From Istiophorus platypterus (Eukaryota; Chordata; Actinopteri; Istiophoriformes; Istiophoridae): a stretch of DNA of 64,000 nucleotides. The stretch's first letter is position 1, and every line of letters begins with the position of its first letter. A program made the translations under genes and the position numbers. This document shows, piece after piece, positions 38,576 through 50,743 of this stretch. The notes beneath the pieces are model-generated. The model was not told the origin of the DNA. It ran no database searches and saw only the letters and a list, made by a program, of their open reading frames with translations. The stretch is from positions 14,008,866 to 14,072,865 of the forward strand of contig CM029129.1 in the NCBI GenBank assembly GCA_016859345.1. Reading direction: 5' to 3'.

Positions 38576-41193
38576 CACTTTGGTTTCTAATGTGGTGTGT
38601 CTGAGGTGTCACTGTCACCAGCCCAAAGCAGTAAAGACTTCATTCACCAAGAAAGCACATGTTTGGAAGCATGTCACTCTTGCTGCTGTGTGTGTGTATT
38701 TGTGTGTATATGTGCATGTGTGTGTGTTTATGTGTGTGTGTGTCCTCTCAGATATAATTAGAGGCACAAACAGCCTTCTAATAAATGTAAAGATTAATTC
38801 AGAATAGAAGGTGGAAGAAAACAAGTAGTAATGTCTGTGGTGGAATCTCACATGAAGCTGGTGCATAATGTTCGGTCACTGAAATGCTATTGAAACAACA
38901 GCTCTAGGTCTAAAATAACTTTCCATTTTTAAACCAGTTGTAATAGACACATAGACACTTTGTCTTACCTGCAAATCACCAAAATGCTCATGGGGTGCTA
39001 ATATCAACTGCTCCAATTAATGACATGCTTTAACTTTTGGGAAACAAAAGAGGGTGCACAATCCACAAGCTTCAGCTCCATTAAATCCTCATGTTCTGTA
39101 TGAAGCCACCTTTATAGGCACAAAGAGGAAAGTGCTTTATATGTTGCATATTTTTTTATTGAAATAGGTTTTTCACATGTTGACAAGACGTCATAGAAGT
39201 TTGTTGATTATTGGTCATATTCTATTAAGTTTTAAAGCTAAAAACTTACTAGACCGCACATTCATATCCTTTGTGTGGTCAAAAGTGGTAACGTTAACAG
39301 CGGCATTTTTCTCCCAAAGCCTTCATCATAACGAATTTCAGGCAAGAGGATTAAGACTGAATAACTTCTACATTCACATAGGTTACCTTAATTTATCAGA
39401 GGTGTTTATAAGAGATGATGAGCAGTCCAAACCTGTGGTTTCACTGCCAATGACAATGACTTCAGTGTGAAAATGCCATCACAGTGAAGGTGCTGTCACT
39501 AGAGAGCACAACACATAAATCAGCTGGTAGGGACAGTGCAATCTCAGGAGAGTGAAGGACCAGATTTTATCCTGAAATGCAAAGTGCTGTTTTGCCCTCA
39601 GGGACTGGTTTATAAAAAGATTTCTGCAGCCATAGGGTCCGTTGCTAAAGGAAAATTTGCCATACATAGTAATGTGGCACTGTGTCACACATGCATTAAC
39701 CTCAGAGAAACAAGGATCTAAAAAGAGCAATAAAATATCTAGTTAAAAACAGAGAGGTTACTAGATCAGTTTACATCAAACTATTTTTGTCAACTATAAG
39801 ATAATAAAGTTGGAGAATAAGATATGAGATTCATTTAATATTCAAATCTTTATGTTGACATGATGAAGATTTTGTCTAAAGATATTCAATTCATAAAGAA
39901 ACAATAAGTCTGACCAGTTACTTAGGACAACAGTTAAAAATTCGGCTTTGGATAACCTCACAGCACAATCTCCCCCGGTCCCATTTCAATAGTCATTTTA
40001 CAGTTATATTAAGTTTGTACTGACTTTCTTCCAAGCTAGTTCTGTTGAGGTAATTACTGGCTTTAACCCTCCCAATTTACATTATATTTTTGAAAAAGAC
40101 GTCACAGTCTAAAATTTTGCAGGCTGGACAGATTATGAAAACTAATGTCTAAGTAATTTGATATCACTGCTGCTGTTCTTCCTTTGTATTTCTGATAAGA
40201 TACAAAGATAAAGAACTCATTTTGTTAGTCATTTGAGAGAAAGCAGAATTTCCTAATGTGCTTTGGATCACGATATGTTCCTGTTTTAAAGCCAAATAAT
40301 TGCATCACAATTACTATGCATCATTAAAGTTTGCCATGTCCCTGTACATGGAGATTCAAGCGGAAGGATCCAGTGGTACTCTATGTTTTTGTTTTTTAAA
40401 TATTGGTTATGTGTTATTCATTGACAGAAATTATGCCGCTTTAATGTTGATAGAGCCTCTGTGTCATTAAGCATGGAGTTAGTCATTTTCAGATGAAAAG
40501 ATGTGTAGGTGTAAACCTAAGGCGTAAGAAATTTGACTGAAAATGAAGGTTTTTGGACAACCATGTTACATTTTCCTGTTGTTTCAACATTATGTCAATG
40601 ACTACATGTAACTGGGTTATACAGTCCTTTAAATGCTAGTGAAATAATGGTTGTTTGACATGTAGGCATCTAAAACACTATAGCACAGTGATAACTAGAT
40701 GCCCCAACAGTTTTTTGACCCACAAATCAACAAATCTATGCTCACTGGATGTGGGTCAGCCATTTTTTTCTTGCTTCTTAGCCCTGCTGACATAGTTCCT
40801 CATATCCCAGTCCTTCAGCTATAATCCTCTTTCCCCTGTCTCTCTCTTTCTCCTGCTTGTTCTCTGCCCCTCACTACCTCTTTCACTCTTCTAGTCTACA
40901 GTCAGGATGTTATCTGTCTTACCATCTAAAAAAGTCATGGTGTTCAGGTCCTCTGCTTTGTGACTTGATGTCTTACTCCAGCTCACGAGGGGCTAGTCTC
41001 ATAAAAGTAGGAAGGGACAAGTCCCTGAGCCGCAGTCTTGAGCTCACCACATTAGTTATTCCCTGGGAGATCGTCTACGTGCTCTGAATCAAAACATGTT
41101 TCTCCTTCTGTCTCACATACACATACATCTTATGCCCCTGTAAGTCTGTCTGTCTTAAATTTTGCTCATCCTCTTGTAAATACTTGTTACAGA

Positions 41194-41242
41194 GGGGTCC
41201 AGAAGACCACTTTCCTGGAATGGGAAAGTGGTCTCAGACCCC
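41194..41242. repeat. Two-step hairpin (12-bp plus 6-bp stem)
   Basis: The inner arms GACCACTTTCC (41205-41215) and GGAAAGTGGTC (41223-41233) pair perfectly, extended by one A-T pair. The outer arms GGGGTC (41194-41199) and GACCCC (41237-41242) add six pairs after a small internal loop. The terminal loop is seven bases. It is shorter than a usual microRNA precursor. Confidence 0.85.
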
Positions 41243-44013
41243 ACTGTATGTTTTCTTTCTTTTCTTTGTCCACACACACATACCCTATTTTTCTATCATT
41301 TAAGTCTTCTGCTCTTTACACATGCTGTACTGTATATCTCCCGAGAACTGGATACAAGATAACCTCCCAGCTGGTCCTGTCCAGAGCTCAGTTAGCAGGG
41401 TAGATCGATCTCTTCAATTCCCCAGAAAGTCAATTACTAACTTACACATAGGAGCTATTTTGGGAGAAGAGGGAAACTGTAGGAATCATTAACCAGATAA
41501 TGTCATGATAGCCTTTCCCAGTCAGCCAGGCACTGCCTGTAGACTGGCAGTTTGTCTGGGTCATCTGAGACCAGGATTTCTGGGTGCTTGGATCAAATAC
41601 CTAAAATTGTTTAAATGCTACCAAATATTAAAACTGAAAATAAATGCTTGGTCACATGCTTAGTTTTGTTTACTCATTCACTGATCAGATATATCATGAT
41701 TTAAATCATAAATTTGCAAGTTTTTCTCAGTATTTCATTTGGGAAAAGTTCTTCTTTGACTTATTTGTTTTAAGACAGGATTCATTGCTAATGGTTTTTC
41801 AAAGCTTTACTTGTTTCTTTAAATGGAACAAAAGGGGTTTGTAGAAAAAAGTTTGCTTTTTCAGTGTCAAGATCAAGGTTTCATTTTCGTCTCCCAAGAG
41901 TGACACTTCTTCAATAATAAATGAATTAGTGCATAAAAGACACATTACGGAGCCAAGTAAAGAGCTAAAAATGATTTATGACCACTAGAGCCTCCACTTT
42001 AAAACAATATGTGTGTGTGTATGCAAGTACTTAGCCAAGAGGTTGTGTCCTGCCAAGTAGAGAGTGGAGAGTCTTCTTCCATTTTTGACAAATACTAGCA
42101 AAATAAATGACAAAACACTTTAAGGATTGCATTGGTTTCACAGACAAGGGACGTCCACATTAGGTGGACTGGTTTGGAAAACACCAGTGGCAGAAACAGT
42201 TTGCTTGGTAAGCATTAGATAGTCCACTATATGCATTGCATTTTCCATATATGTCACACAGACATTTACGTTCATGGAGAATGAACAAATGAATTTTCTT
42301 TATTTACACTGTGGTTTCTACAGCAGAGCCATCTCTAAGACACATTGGTCTATGTCATATGAGAAGATGGTGGACTGTGCTTCAGCCTCGCACTGTAATT
42401 ATAATGTCTTGAATGTCCTAGAACACTTGTAATTCTTGCCATTTACCCACTAGGCAAACAGATCTCAGATGTCCCAGAAGTTCTGATCAGTCTGGAATTT
42501 GCATTGTTTAAAATATTAATACCTATTCACAGACTGTGTGGGTTGTGAGCCTAAATCTCCTGTACAATTATTCAGTACATGGTTACAATCAGATAGGCAG
42601 TGTCATTAATGTGTGCAATAACTGAGAACACTTTATATGATAGAATAAAGGCATTCGAATTTTGTCCTTTATGGCCAAAATTCTTCTCCATATGTCCAAG
42701 GACCTCCCTCAGCTGGCCAGTTCTTCCCATTTGCTCCCTCAGTATCCTTGTGGAAAGCTATAGTTGTCCAATTTGACTTAAGGTTTAATTAATCAAGTTC
42801 ACTCCCTTAGACCAACAGGGAGCTGCTAGAGAGCAAAGGCTTTCTAAGACATCTATAGACACACATTGCAGCTATAATTCTGTAATCACAGGTTAGACGA
42901 GCTTGTCTAATCATCTAGCTCCAAGAAGTTGCAAAAGAGTGACTGAATGAGGTTGATCGTTGCCTCATTTTAAGGGGAGTGTTGAATAGCAGGCTCTTTC
43001 TGAGGAGGCGGAACTAAATTCACACTGTGTGAGTATTATTGTCTTCTGTTGGTCTTCAGAGACCATCCAGCAGTCAACTGAAGGCGGTTTGGGATTGTAC
43101 AACTCAAAAAAACCTTGGCATTTCAAACTTGCCTGACTGTCCTACGCCCAGTTTCTCTAGAAAGGTGTCATCAACAGCAGTTAACAAATCTTTTGCCTAT
43201 TTTTCGTCACATGGCTGTAATCTCTTCCTTTCGTTTTTTACTACAGCCTTTCTGCCAGACATTGAAAGTGAGGACGAATACATCAGCCAAAAATCCGAAA
43301 CTTCGGACTGGCCTCGTATGAGGAGTCGCCTGGCTGCTGCTGGAAATATTTAAACAAAGATTTTGAATCAATGTAGCATTTCCTATTTGATTTGGTATGT
43401 AGACAGCAGTGTTACAACCCTGCATAAGGGGCTTTGATTTGAAGGGTATCTTTTCACTGCTGTCAGTAACGCTTCACGAGAGAGTAAAATGAAGGACCAG
43501 ATAAACAAACTGCTACCTGGGAATCAGCAGTCAGTATTTCAAAGCCATTCATGAGTCAGTTATCAAAACATAGCTACTAGGTAGACAAAGGCTTCAAGAT
43601 GACTCATACCCTTAAAAATTATTTAACTGATTCTCTTTTTCCTTTTGTTTCATAAAGTTATGTTAATAGTAGTTTCTTGAGTCTGGAATTAAATTGATTT
43701 CAAGTCTGTGATTAAAAACCTTTTTCTGGCATGTGTCAGATTAGTCATTACCATCCCAATGTCATTGCGCCAGCACTTATTTGTACCTGCTGTAGCTGTT
43801 AAAAGCACCACTATCCTTCAAAGTAGGCAGTATTTTATCTGCTGTAGTTTATTAATTACAATTCTGCACTGGCTGAACTTAGAAGAGATGGTCCTCACTA
43901 GCGTACTTTTAAAGCTGTGTCCCTGCCTTCTCTGCTACATGAAGACAGCAAACCACACAGATCTAACTTCCATCCTCAGCATTAAAGTCACCAGGAGCAG
44001 TAATCTTGTTGAA

Positions 44014-44513
44014 NNNNNNNNNNNNNNNNNNNNNNNNNNNNNNNNNNNNNNNNNNNNNNNNNNNNNNNNNNNNNNNNNNNNNNNNNNNNNNNNNNNNNNN
44101 NNNNNNNNNNNNNNNNNNNNNNNNNNNNNNNNNNNNNNNNNNNNNNNNNNNNNNNNNNNNNNNNNNNNNNNNNNNNNNNNNNNNNNNNNNNNNNNNNNNN
44201 NNNNNNNNNNNNNNNNNNNNNNNNNNNNNNNNNNNNNNNNNNNNNNNNNNNNNNNNNNNNNNNNNNNNNNNNNNNNNNNNNNNNNNNNNNNNNNNNNNNN
44301 NNNNNNNNNNNNNNNNNNNNNNNNNNNNNNNNNNNNNNNNNNNNNNNNNNNNNNNNNNNNNNNNNNNNNNNNNNNNNNNNNNNNNNNNNNNNNNNNNNNN
44401 NNNNNNNNNNNNNNNNNNNNNNNNNNNNNNNNNNNNNNNNNNNNNNNNNNNNNNNNNNNNNNNNNNNNNNNNNNNNNNNNNNNNNNNNNNNNNNNNNNNN
44501 NNNNNNNNNNNNN
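44014..44513. other. Assembly gap (500 N)
   Basis: Exactly 500 N. A round number suggests a placeholder rather than a measured size. It lies inside the 31-kb intron, about 1.4 kb before the Ig1 exon. Open frames that run through it are meaningless. Confidence 0.99.
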
Positions 44514-45891
44514 TTTTTGGCAGAATTAGACAGGTTTAAGTGAATAGCAGAAAAAGCCAAATAAGGATAATATCTACATCTGAAAGCACCTCAGAAAAAT
44601 TATGTCATTCCAATGATCATGTTTTCTATATTTAAATAGAAGGTACTTTTATTTTGACTTGAATTATTAACTTTTTTTTGGAAAACCATAAGTATCAGTA
44701 CATACATCAGACAAATGATTTGTTGGAATGATTACTGATTTTATTAGCAATTATTTTGTGATCACAGCATATTCATCTTTGGGTGCTCTTTTATTGTCCT
44801 GACGAGATCCTTCATTTTGTGGTCTATTCTTAAAATAATTCAGTAATGAAAGGTCATGAATCAAGGGCAGTTAATAGTATCACTCCAGTAAATGTCGTGT
44901 GTGTGTGTGTGTACATGTGATTCACTCAGTGTTATGCTTCGCTGGCTCCATTTAGATTTCAATCAGGTTGTCTGTGTTTCTTGATTTATTGAACCAAGTA
45001 TATCCTGTGCCTGAGCCAATATTGACCCAGGGTCACACATTGACATATATTACCGCCAGCGTGCCTGGACTCTCCATAGACACGGTATTTGCATACTTAT
45101 GCTCCTCACCCAGTTTTATACCTATTTAATGATTTTTTTTAAACAAAATTAAAACAATAGAGAAACATGTATAGCGTGTGTACAGAAGGAATGAAAATAA
45201 TAATGTGAGAAAGACAAAGGATTGGGTGGTGTTGCAATGCAAGTTCATGAAATAGATTAAATAGTGAGAATACACATTACATACTGTATATATTGTATAG
45301 CCCACTTTGCTGCAAAAACACTGCTTTAATGTCTAATTAAGATATTAGGCTCAGTTTAAGTTTACACCGACAATAAGAAACAGGTTCAGTAGAAGTTTTC
45401 AGACTGTAACTGTGACTGTGACTCTGTAGATTTTATGCCTGGCTGAACAGTTTGGCGGCAGGTGCTATTTATGGTGCCAAGGGGAACTAGTGAAGAATAA
45501 TTCTTAATTTGCCATAAAGGTGAATTGAATTGGATGGTCATTTCAATGAACATAAATTTCCCTTAATGAGAAGAGTGATATTTGGTCAGCTATGTGTCCT
45601 CTTATGCAGAGTCCTTTTTCATACTGGATATCCTTCACTCCCAGACAGCTGTTTATCCTCCCTGGTGCACTTATAATGAGATGGATGCTTAGAAATGTAT
45701 TAACCCTGGGTACAGTTCCACTACATCAGCACACTCATTTTGATTTGTGATTTTCTCTGCTGCCTTTTTGTCTCTCCTTTTTCCTCCGTCTTCCTATCTT
45801 TTCCTCTTACTTTTGTCTCTTCGTGTATTCTCTGTCATTAATTCTGTCCCTCCAACACCAATCATCTCCCCTCATACTTTCATTCTAACAG
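44514..45891. other. End of the 31-kb fstl4 intron
   Basis: AT-rich intron with a short (GT)n run near 44897. It ends with about 120 bp of pyrimidine-rich sequence before the acceptor at 45891. No coding sequence is visible. Confidence 0.75.
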
Positions 45892-46058
45892 AGGTTGTCC
45901 AGCTGACCCTGGCGGACGACCAGCGCATTAGCCTCTCCACGGTAACAGTGGGCCTCAGTGCCGTCCTTACCTGTGCCATCCAGGGAACGCTGCGCCCACC
46001 AATCATCTGGAAGAGGAACGGCATCATATTAAACTTCTTGGACCTGGAAGATATCAAT
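45892..46058 (+). CDS. fstl4: fstl4 exon: first half of Ig domain 1
   Basis: Internal exon of 167 nt. The acceptor is CATTCTAACAG and the donor is ATCAAT|GTGAGT. It starts with the two bases AG of the split Gln codon and ends on a codon boundary (55 full codons). It encodes VVQLTLADDQ, TVTVGLSAVLTC, RPPIIWKRNG and LNFLDLEDIN. The first Ig cysteine is at 45972-45974, and the invariant tryptophan follows in IIWKRNG. Established: this is the I-set Ig fold of the FSTL4/5 family. The wording of TVTVGLSAVLTC and NFLDLEDIN agrees with FSTL4 better than FSTL5 as I recall them. The matching second cysteine is in the next exon. Confidence 0.94.
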
Positions 46059-47189
46059 GTGAGTTCCTGTTGTTGTTCTCTTTATCATGGTTGATTCTGT
46101 TTTTTTGTTGGTACTGGTGAGGATTGTGGTGCTGGAGTTGATATCGATGGCTATAGAATGTGGTTATTTGCTCCTTGTCTCACAAACGCACTTTGAATAA
46201 AGAGTAACTCATGTTGGTTGGTTGTTTTTGTTTATACTGATTAAATGGTATGGTGTCTTAGTCCCTATCCTTCTGTTCAGGACAACATTACTGCTTATTT
46301 GCAGTTGAGTTATGTCACCATTATGAACACTATTAAAGCAGTATTAATAGATATTTGGCCACAAGCAAAAAGAGAAACCCCAACATGACCTGGGAGACAA
46401 ACAGGCCTGATATATCAAAGCTGTCATGAAATTCAAGTTTTAGCAAACAGTTGCAGACATCCTCCCATTGGGGTCATGGTTGTGTCTAAATAAATAAAAG
46501 TAAATCTGGTTTTTCACTCCGTGTAGCTCCTGTTTTGTATCCACTAACTATTAAGATAATTTCTGCCTCTTTAGCTGCATGATGTTTAACTTTCTTCACC
46601 AGTGTGAGTTATTAACATTCTGTCTGCTATTTGGTGCAGATTCAGGTTGTAATCCTGGGGTGGGACTTGTTTCTTAAAATTAGTAAAACCCATCAGGAAT
46701 TTCAAAACAGCATGCATTTTTACTACCTTAAGGTATTTGTTCCTGAGTATGTGGCTGTGTTTGTTTTAAACATGTTTCTTTTTAGATATTTAATATTTGA
46801 TAACTTCAGAAGTAAATGGGGCACAGTGGGGGGGCCTCTTCGTGTTAAAACCAAATAGTCTATTAACTCTTTTGTAAAACTAGAAAACCACATTGCTACT
46901 ATAAAATTGTTAAGAGGGGAGTTTATCCATTAATTTCTAATCATGATCTCATTCTTTTTCACTCACTTTGCAGTAGTTATAAAATGCTTATAGGTTAGGA
47001 AATCTTTGGAGGTGTGCTGGGACCTACTTTCGTGATTTAGAAAAAAACTCTAGTCCTGTGTGTCCTGATGAGCAGCCAACCAAGCATGAGAGGGCAAGAG
47101 GAAGTTAAGGTGGCAGAGAAATAGTAGCAGGAAAAAAAAGGTTCAAGGAAAGAAATCAACCGAAAAAAAAAAAAAAATTCTGCTCCCCA

Positions 47190-47460
47190 GCACGCTCCAC
47201 GAAATAGCGAAATTATAGCTTGATCTCTGCTTAATGAACTGTATGGTCATGCTCCTGTTTAGATACATCTGTCCAGGTGACAGCACAGCACCGGCCTTGC
47301 TATTCCCACCACTGGATCACAATTCACTAATTGCATGTTAATGAGCGGCCTTGTTGGTCTGCTGTGATGATGAGCCGATAAACAATGTCAAGAGTTAAGG
47401 TGGAGACTGGAGGAGAGCTGATGGCAACAGAGGTCCCTCAGGCTCTTGACCGTGCATAAT
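47190..47460. promoter_or_regulatory. Candidate conserved non-coding element
   Basis: Within the Ig1 intron, this stretch has even base composition and carries TCCAGGTGACAGCAC (E-box CAGGTG), GCATGTTAATGAGCGG, GATAAACAATG (Fox-like TAAACA, Sox-like ACAATG) and GCATAATGAATT. No open frame of note. Inference from word content only. Confidence 0.25.
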
Positions 47461-47910
47461 GAATTTCCACAAAGTGCAGTGAACTGAGTGGAGAGAGTGG
47501 AGCTGCGGCTGTGTTTGACTTTCTTTTCATTGAGTCAAAGATGAAACAAACAATATCCAAAATTGTTGACTGAAATAATATATTTCTTTTTTTATGAGGA
47601 ATTTTTAATTTTTTAGAAATTCCTTTTGCTATACCAGATTTCAGTAACAGAAAGATAAAAGACAAATAGCATGTTTAAAGGAATATACCAAGTTCTGATG
47701 GTCAGTTGGTCTATTTAGCCAGTTTGAACAGTTTCCTATTGTATTAAAAAGTTTTGTATTTTTAGGGACTTTCTGGTTTAATAAAGGACAAATATGCTTG
47801 TTTTGCATGTTTCACTTTAGAAACGTGTAAATCTACATGCCACACTTATACATTAATAATTTGTCAATAAAAAAGCGAGAAAAGAATACTGGACTTGTTT
47901 TCCTCTTTTG

Positions 47911-47912
<2 letters not shown>

Positions 47913-47955
<43 letters not shown>
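47913..47955. repeat. (AT)n microsatellite
   Basis: A pure AT run of about 43 bp flanked by A and T stretches. It can form a cruciform. Confidence 0.95.
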
Positions 47956-47961
<6 letters not shown>

Positions 47962-50002
47962 TGTGTCTTTTTTTTTTCTTTTTAGTCCAACATTTCACTC
48001 AAGTCTGTACTGTCAGTCAAAGAGGAAACTGGGTGAGAGGACAGAGACATTACTCTCCTGTCAAAGTCATTTCAGCACACCATTTTCCTCTGTTGAACTG
48101 TGTTGAATGGAAAAAGGATTGTTTTCAGAAGTGTCATTCAGTAGTGATTGAAATTATGCTGCACTCTGGCGTACAATCCCTAAACCTCAAAGCTGAGCTT
48201 CTATCACAATCATTTATCTACTTCTCTTCTTTATCTATTTCTCTTGGTCTCTTTCTAGTCTCTGTTTTCCATCTTTCTCTGTCCACCTTCTTCTCCACCA
48301 TACTATTTTCACTGTCACTCTTTCTCTTTTTTTTTACACTTAGTGAAAACTGGGTATTTTACTTTCTGAGTAGCGATAACAGCAGTGTTTATATTGGGGG
48401 TTTCAGACCTATTTCAGGAGATGTGATTGCAGGAGAAAATACAGAACCAGAAAGAATTGCAATGCAAACTGCCAAATAACTTGTACTGTAGCTACTGCAG
48501 TACATAAGCCAAAGGGTTGTATGTCTTGGTGTTGTATGTGAAAGTGGATACTGATTGATTCAGAAATAAAATGAATAACGTATATTTATTTTATTAGAAA
48601 CAGTTATTACACAGCTTCTTTTATTTGCATGTACACTGCAGCCACTTGGTAAGAATCGTGGCTCTTCATTATATTCAAGCCGTATTGCATCAGTGCTATT
48701 CTGTGTATTATGAAAAAGCAATAATGATTACTATTGCAGAGTAGTTCAAAGGTGACATTAATGCAGTTTTGCCTTTGAAAAGCAAAACCTGAGTGTCAAT
48801 GAATGATTTAAGTTTATTAATTTGAATGTGACCGCCAGTCATCCTTGTTTATTTTTACAGTGCTCTTTCCATTACAAAAGCATATAATTTTCCTTGAGTG
48901 AAAATGAAAGAGAGTAATTTTTTTGTTATCTCCCTAAGAGGTTTACCCCTGTCGGTCTGTATGCCATCAGCTTATTTTATGAACTTAAAGGTTAAAAACT
49001 ACTCCCAATATATTATGAGGAGCTTTGCAAGCCAACATCTGCCATTTAAATTCATTTCTTCTTAGTCCCTTATGACAAAAAGCCAGCCAGAGACAATGCA
49101 GGACACTGAATACTGTGGCTACACCAGGATCAGAACTTTCCAAGTTGATTCTGAGCCACCATTTCATATTAATAAACTGCTGAACCATATTACTAATGGT
49201 TATTTAACAATACGCCCTACTCAGAAAAATGAAGTATACACTTATTTATTGCTTCTGCTCAGTTACACCATAGTCAAGCGAAGCTGCTGAGCAGCCAGTC
49301 GTCCCACACCAAACTCCTGTGGTGTCATAAAGGAGTCAAGTGTGTCATGTCAACACTCACTTTTTATTGCTTTTGATATTATCTGTGATGTGAAAACCTT
49401 TGCATACAAAATAATAAAGTCCTCTCTTTCAGTTAGAGTTTGCTTTGAATTTTATAGCCTTTGGAAAAATTCTTATTATTCAATTGACAGTGAGGGAAGA
49501 ATCAGGGGTGGACTGAATGTTGATTTGAATACTCAGTGTTTAGGAGGCAAACCTACTAGACAAACTTTTTCCACAGGTACAACAACAGATTTTAAACTAG
49601 AATATATCTGGCATAACCTACCCCATATCTTAAAGTCATACTTTAAACGCAAAATTGCACATTCGATTTTAATTGCCCCTGCTGCTGTAGTTATATCTCA
49701 CACCTTAAATGTAAAACATTTGTGGTTTCTGTGTCGTGACATAGCTGCATCGGGACATCTGCTCTGCCACTTGGTGGGACAGCAAACTATTTAATGCCTT
49801 AATCCACCCTAAGCTGCAGCTGGAACCCCCTGGTGACTGCTGCATGCTGCACCAACAACAACCGGCTCCATTCATCAACCTAATGGGCTTTATATTTTTA
49901 ACCCTTGCCATTTATCAGGCTGAGCCAGCGTGATGAGGGGAGAGAGGAGAATCAAATTCCCCTACGCCTGCTGCAGCTCAACAGGGAGACCATTGATTCA
50001 TG

Positions 50003-50290
50003 GTCTCTTTTCCTTTTCCCATCACTCTTTTTCTCTCTTGTCTTTTCCCATCACTCCCTGCTGTTGTTTGCCTCCTCTCTCCTCTCCCTACTCTCTCAAC
50101 GCACTCCCTGTGGCTCTTCTGTGCACTCCATTCTTCACCACTGCTCCCTCTACTATACCTACTGGTCTTCTCCCATCTTTGCTCTTCCTCCCTCTCTCCT
50201 TTCTCTTCCTTCCCTCTAGTGCTCTTTCACCACCACACTGCCTCATCATTCTTAAATTAATTTTCCTCTTCCATCTCTTCCCTGTATTAC
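50003..50290 (+). repeat. Long pyrimidine-rich tract before the second Ig1 exon
   Basis: About 290 bp in which the + strand is mostly C and T (CTCTTTTCC, CTCTCTCCTTTCTC, CTCTTCC and similar), running up to the acceptor of the exon at 50293. A usual polypyrimidine tract is 15-40 bp. Open frames here are by-products of the skewed composition. Confidence 0.8.
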
Positions 50291-50292
50291 AG

Positions 50293-50413
50293 GACTTTGG
50301 AGACGATGGCTCCCTGTACATCACCAAGGTGACAACCATCCACATGGGGAACTACAGTTGCCATGCCTACGGTTATGAGGACCTCTATCAGACACATGTG
50401 CTGCAGGTGAATG
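50293..50413 (+). CDS. fstl4: fstl4 exon: second half of Ig domain 1
   Basis: Internal exon of 121 nt. The acceptor is TGTATTACAG and the donor is AATG|GTCAGT. It begins on a codon boundary and ends with the first base (G) of a Val codon completed in the next exon. The 40 full codons include DFGDDGSLYITKVTT, IHMGNYSCHAYGYEDLYQ and THVLQVN. The second Ig cysteine lies in NYSCHA, and the Asn of NYS is a potential N-glycosylation site. DFGDDGSLYITKV directly continues LEDIN of the previous exon, as in the family. Confidence 0.94.
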
Positions 50414-50630
50414 GTCAGTAGAGGCTCATTTCTTATTTAAAATTGTGAGACAGTTGGGGAAGAAATGCTTTAGTTTTTATTTGTGCTAATCAGTGGTTCT
50501 TAAGTAAGTGGATTTTTCTTATTGCCCACCCTGGCTACAGTTAAGAACAGGTCCATAGATATAGATGCGCAGCATTGTCATATGACTGGTGGCTCCTGAT
50601 GTTTTTTTTTCCCATCAAAGCCCACCCTTG

Positions 50631-50743
50631 CCCCCAGCCCCAGCCCCAGCCCCAGCCCCAGCCCCAGCCCCAGCCCAAGCCCCAGCCCAAGCCCCAGCCC
50701 AAGCCCCAGACCAAGCCCCAGACCAAGCCCCAGCCCCAGCCAC
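50631..50743. repeat. (CAGCCC)n minisatellite with variant AAGCCC units
   Basis: A six-base unit CAGCCC is repeated from the left. It then changes to alternating CAGCCC/AAGCCC and CAGACC/AAGCCC pairs, so a 12-bp higher-order unit has formed. The - strand is rich in GGGG runs separated by CT. It starts about 220 bp after the exon donor at 50413. Frames reading it as Pro-Gln or Pro-Ala repeats are not genes. Confidence 0.95.

Larger units (their letters stand above)
31191..44013. other. 31-kb fstl4 intron, third part
   Basis: About 12.8 kb of intron without a supported exon. Simple repeats are listed separately. Two stretches next to microsatellites (36181-36310 and 38275-38470) look unusually complex and may be regulatory; see the findings. 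An open frame at 43039-43353 remains unexplained. The rest is AT-rich sequence in which I see nothing specific. Confidence 0.65.
46059..50292. other. fstl4 intron inside Ig domain 1
   Basis: 4.2 kb of intron. It contains an (AT)n array (47913-47955), a candidate non-coding conserved stretch (about 47190-47460) and a very pyrimidine-rich final 290 bp (50003-50290). The open frame at 47895-48479 begins in the (AT)n array and shows no domain, so I do not count it as coding. Confidence 0.75.

Noticed and set aside
43708..44560. Three open frames of 177-273 codons
   Set aside because: Most of their length is the run of N; the frames exist only because N contains no stop.
47895..48479. 194-codon open frame on the + strand
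   Set aside because: Its start is a Tyr-Ile run translated from the (AT)n array, and the rest is low-complexity Phe/Ser/Leu from pyrimidine-rich intron. It lies between two well-supported fstl4 exons.
49342..49794. 150-codon open frame on the + strand in the Ig1 intron
   Set aside because: No recognisable motif, no splice sites that would join it in frame, and AT-rich composition like the surrounding intron.
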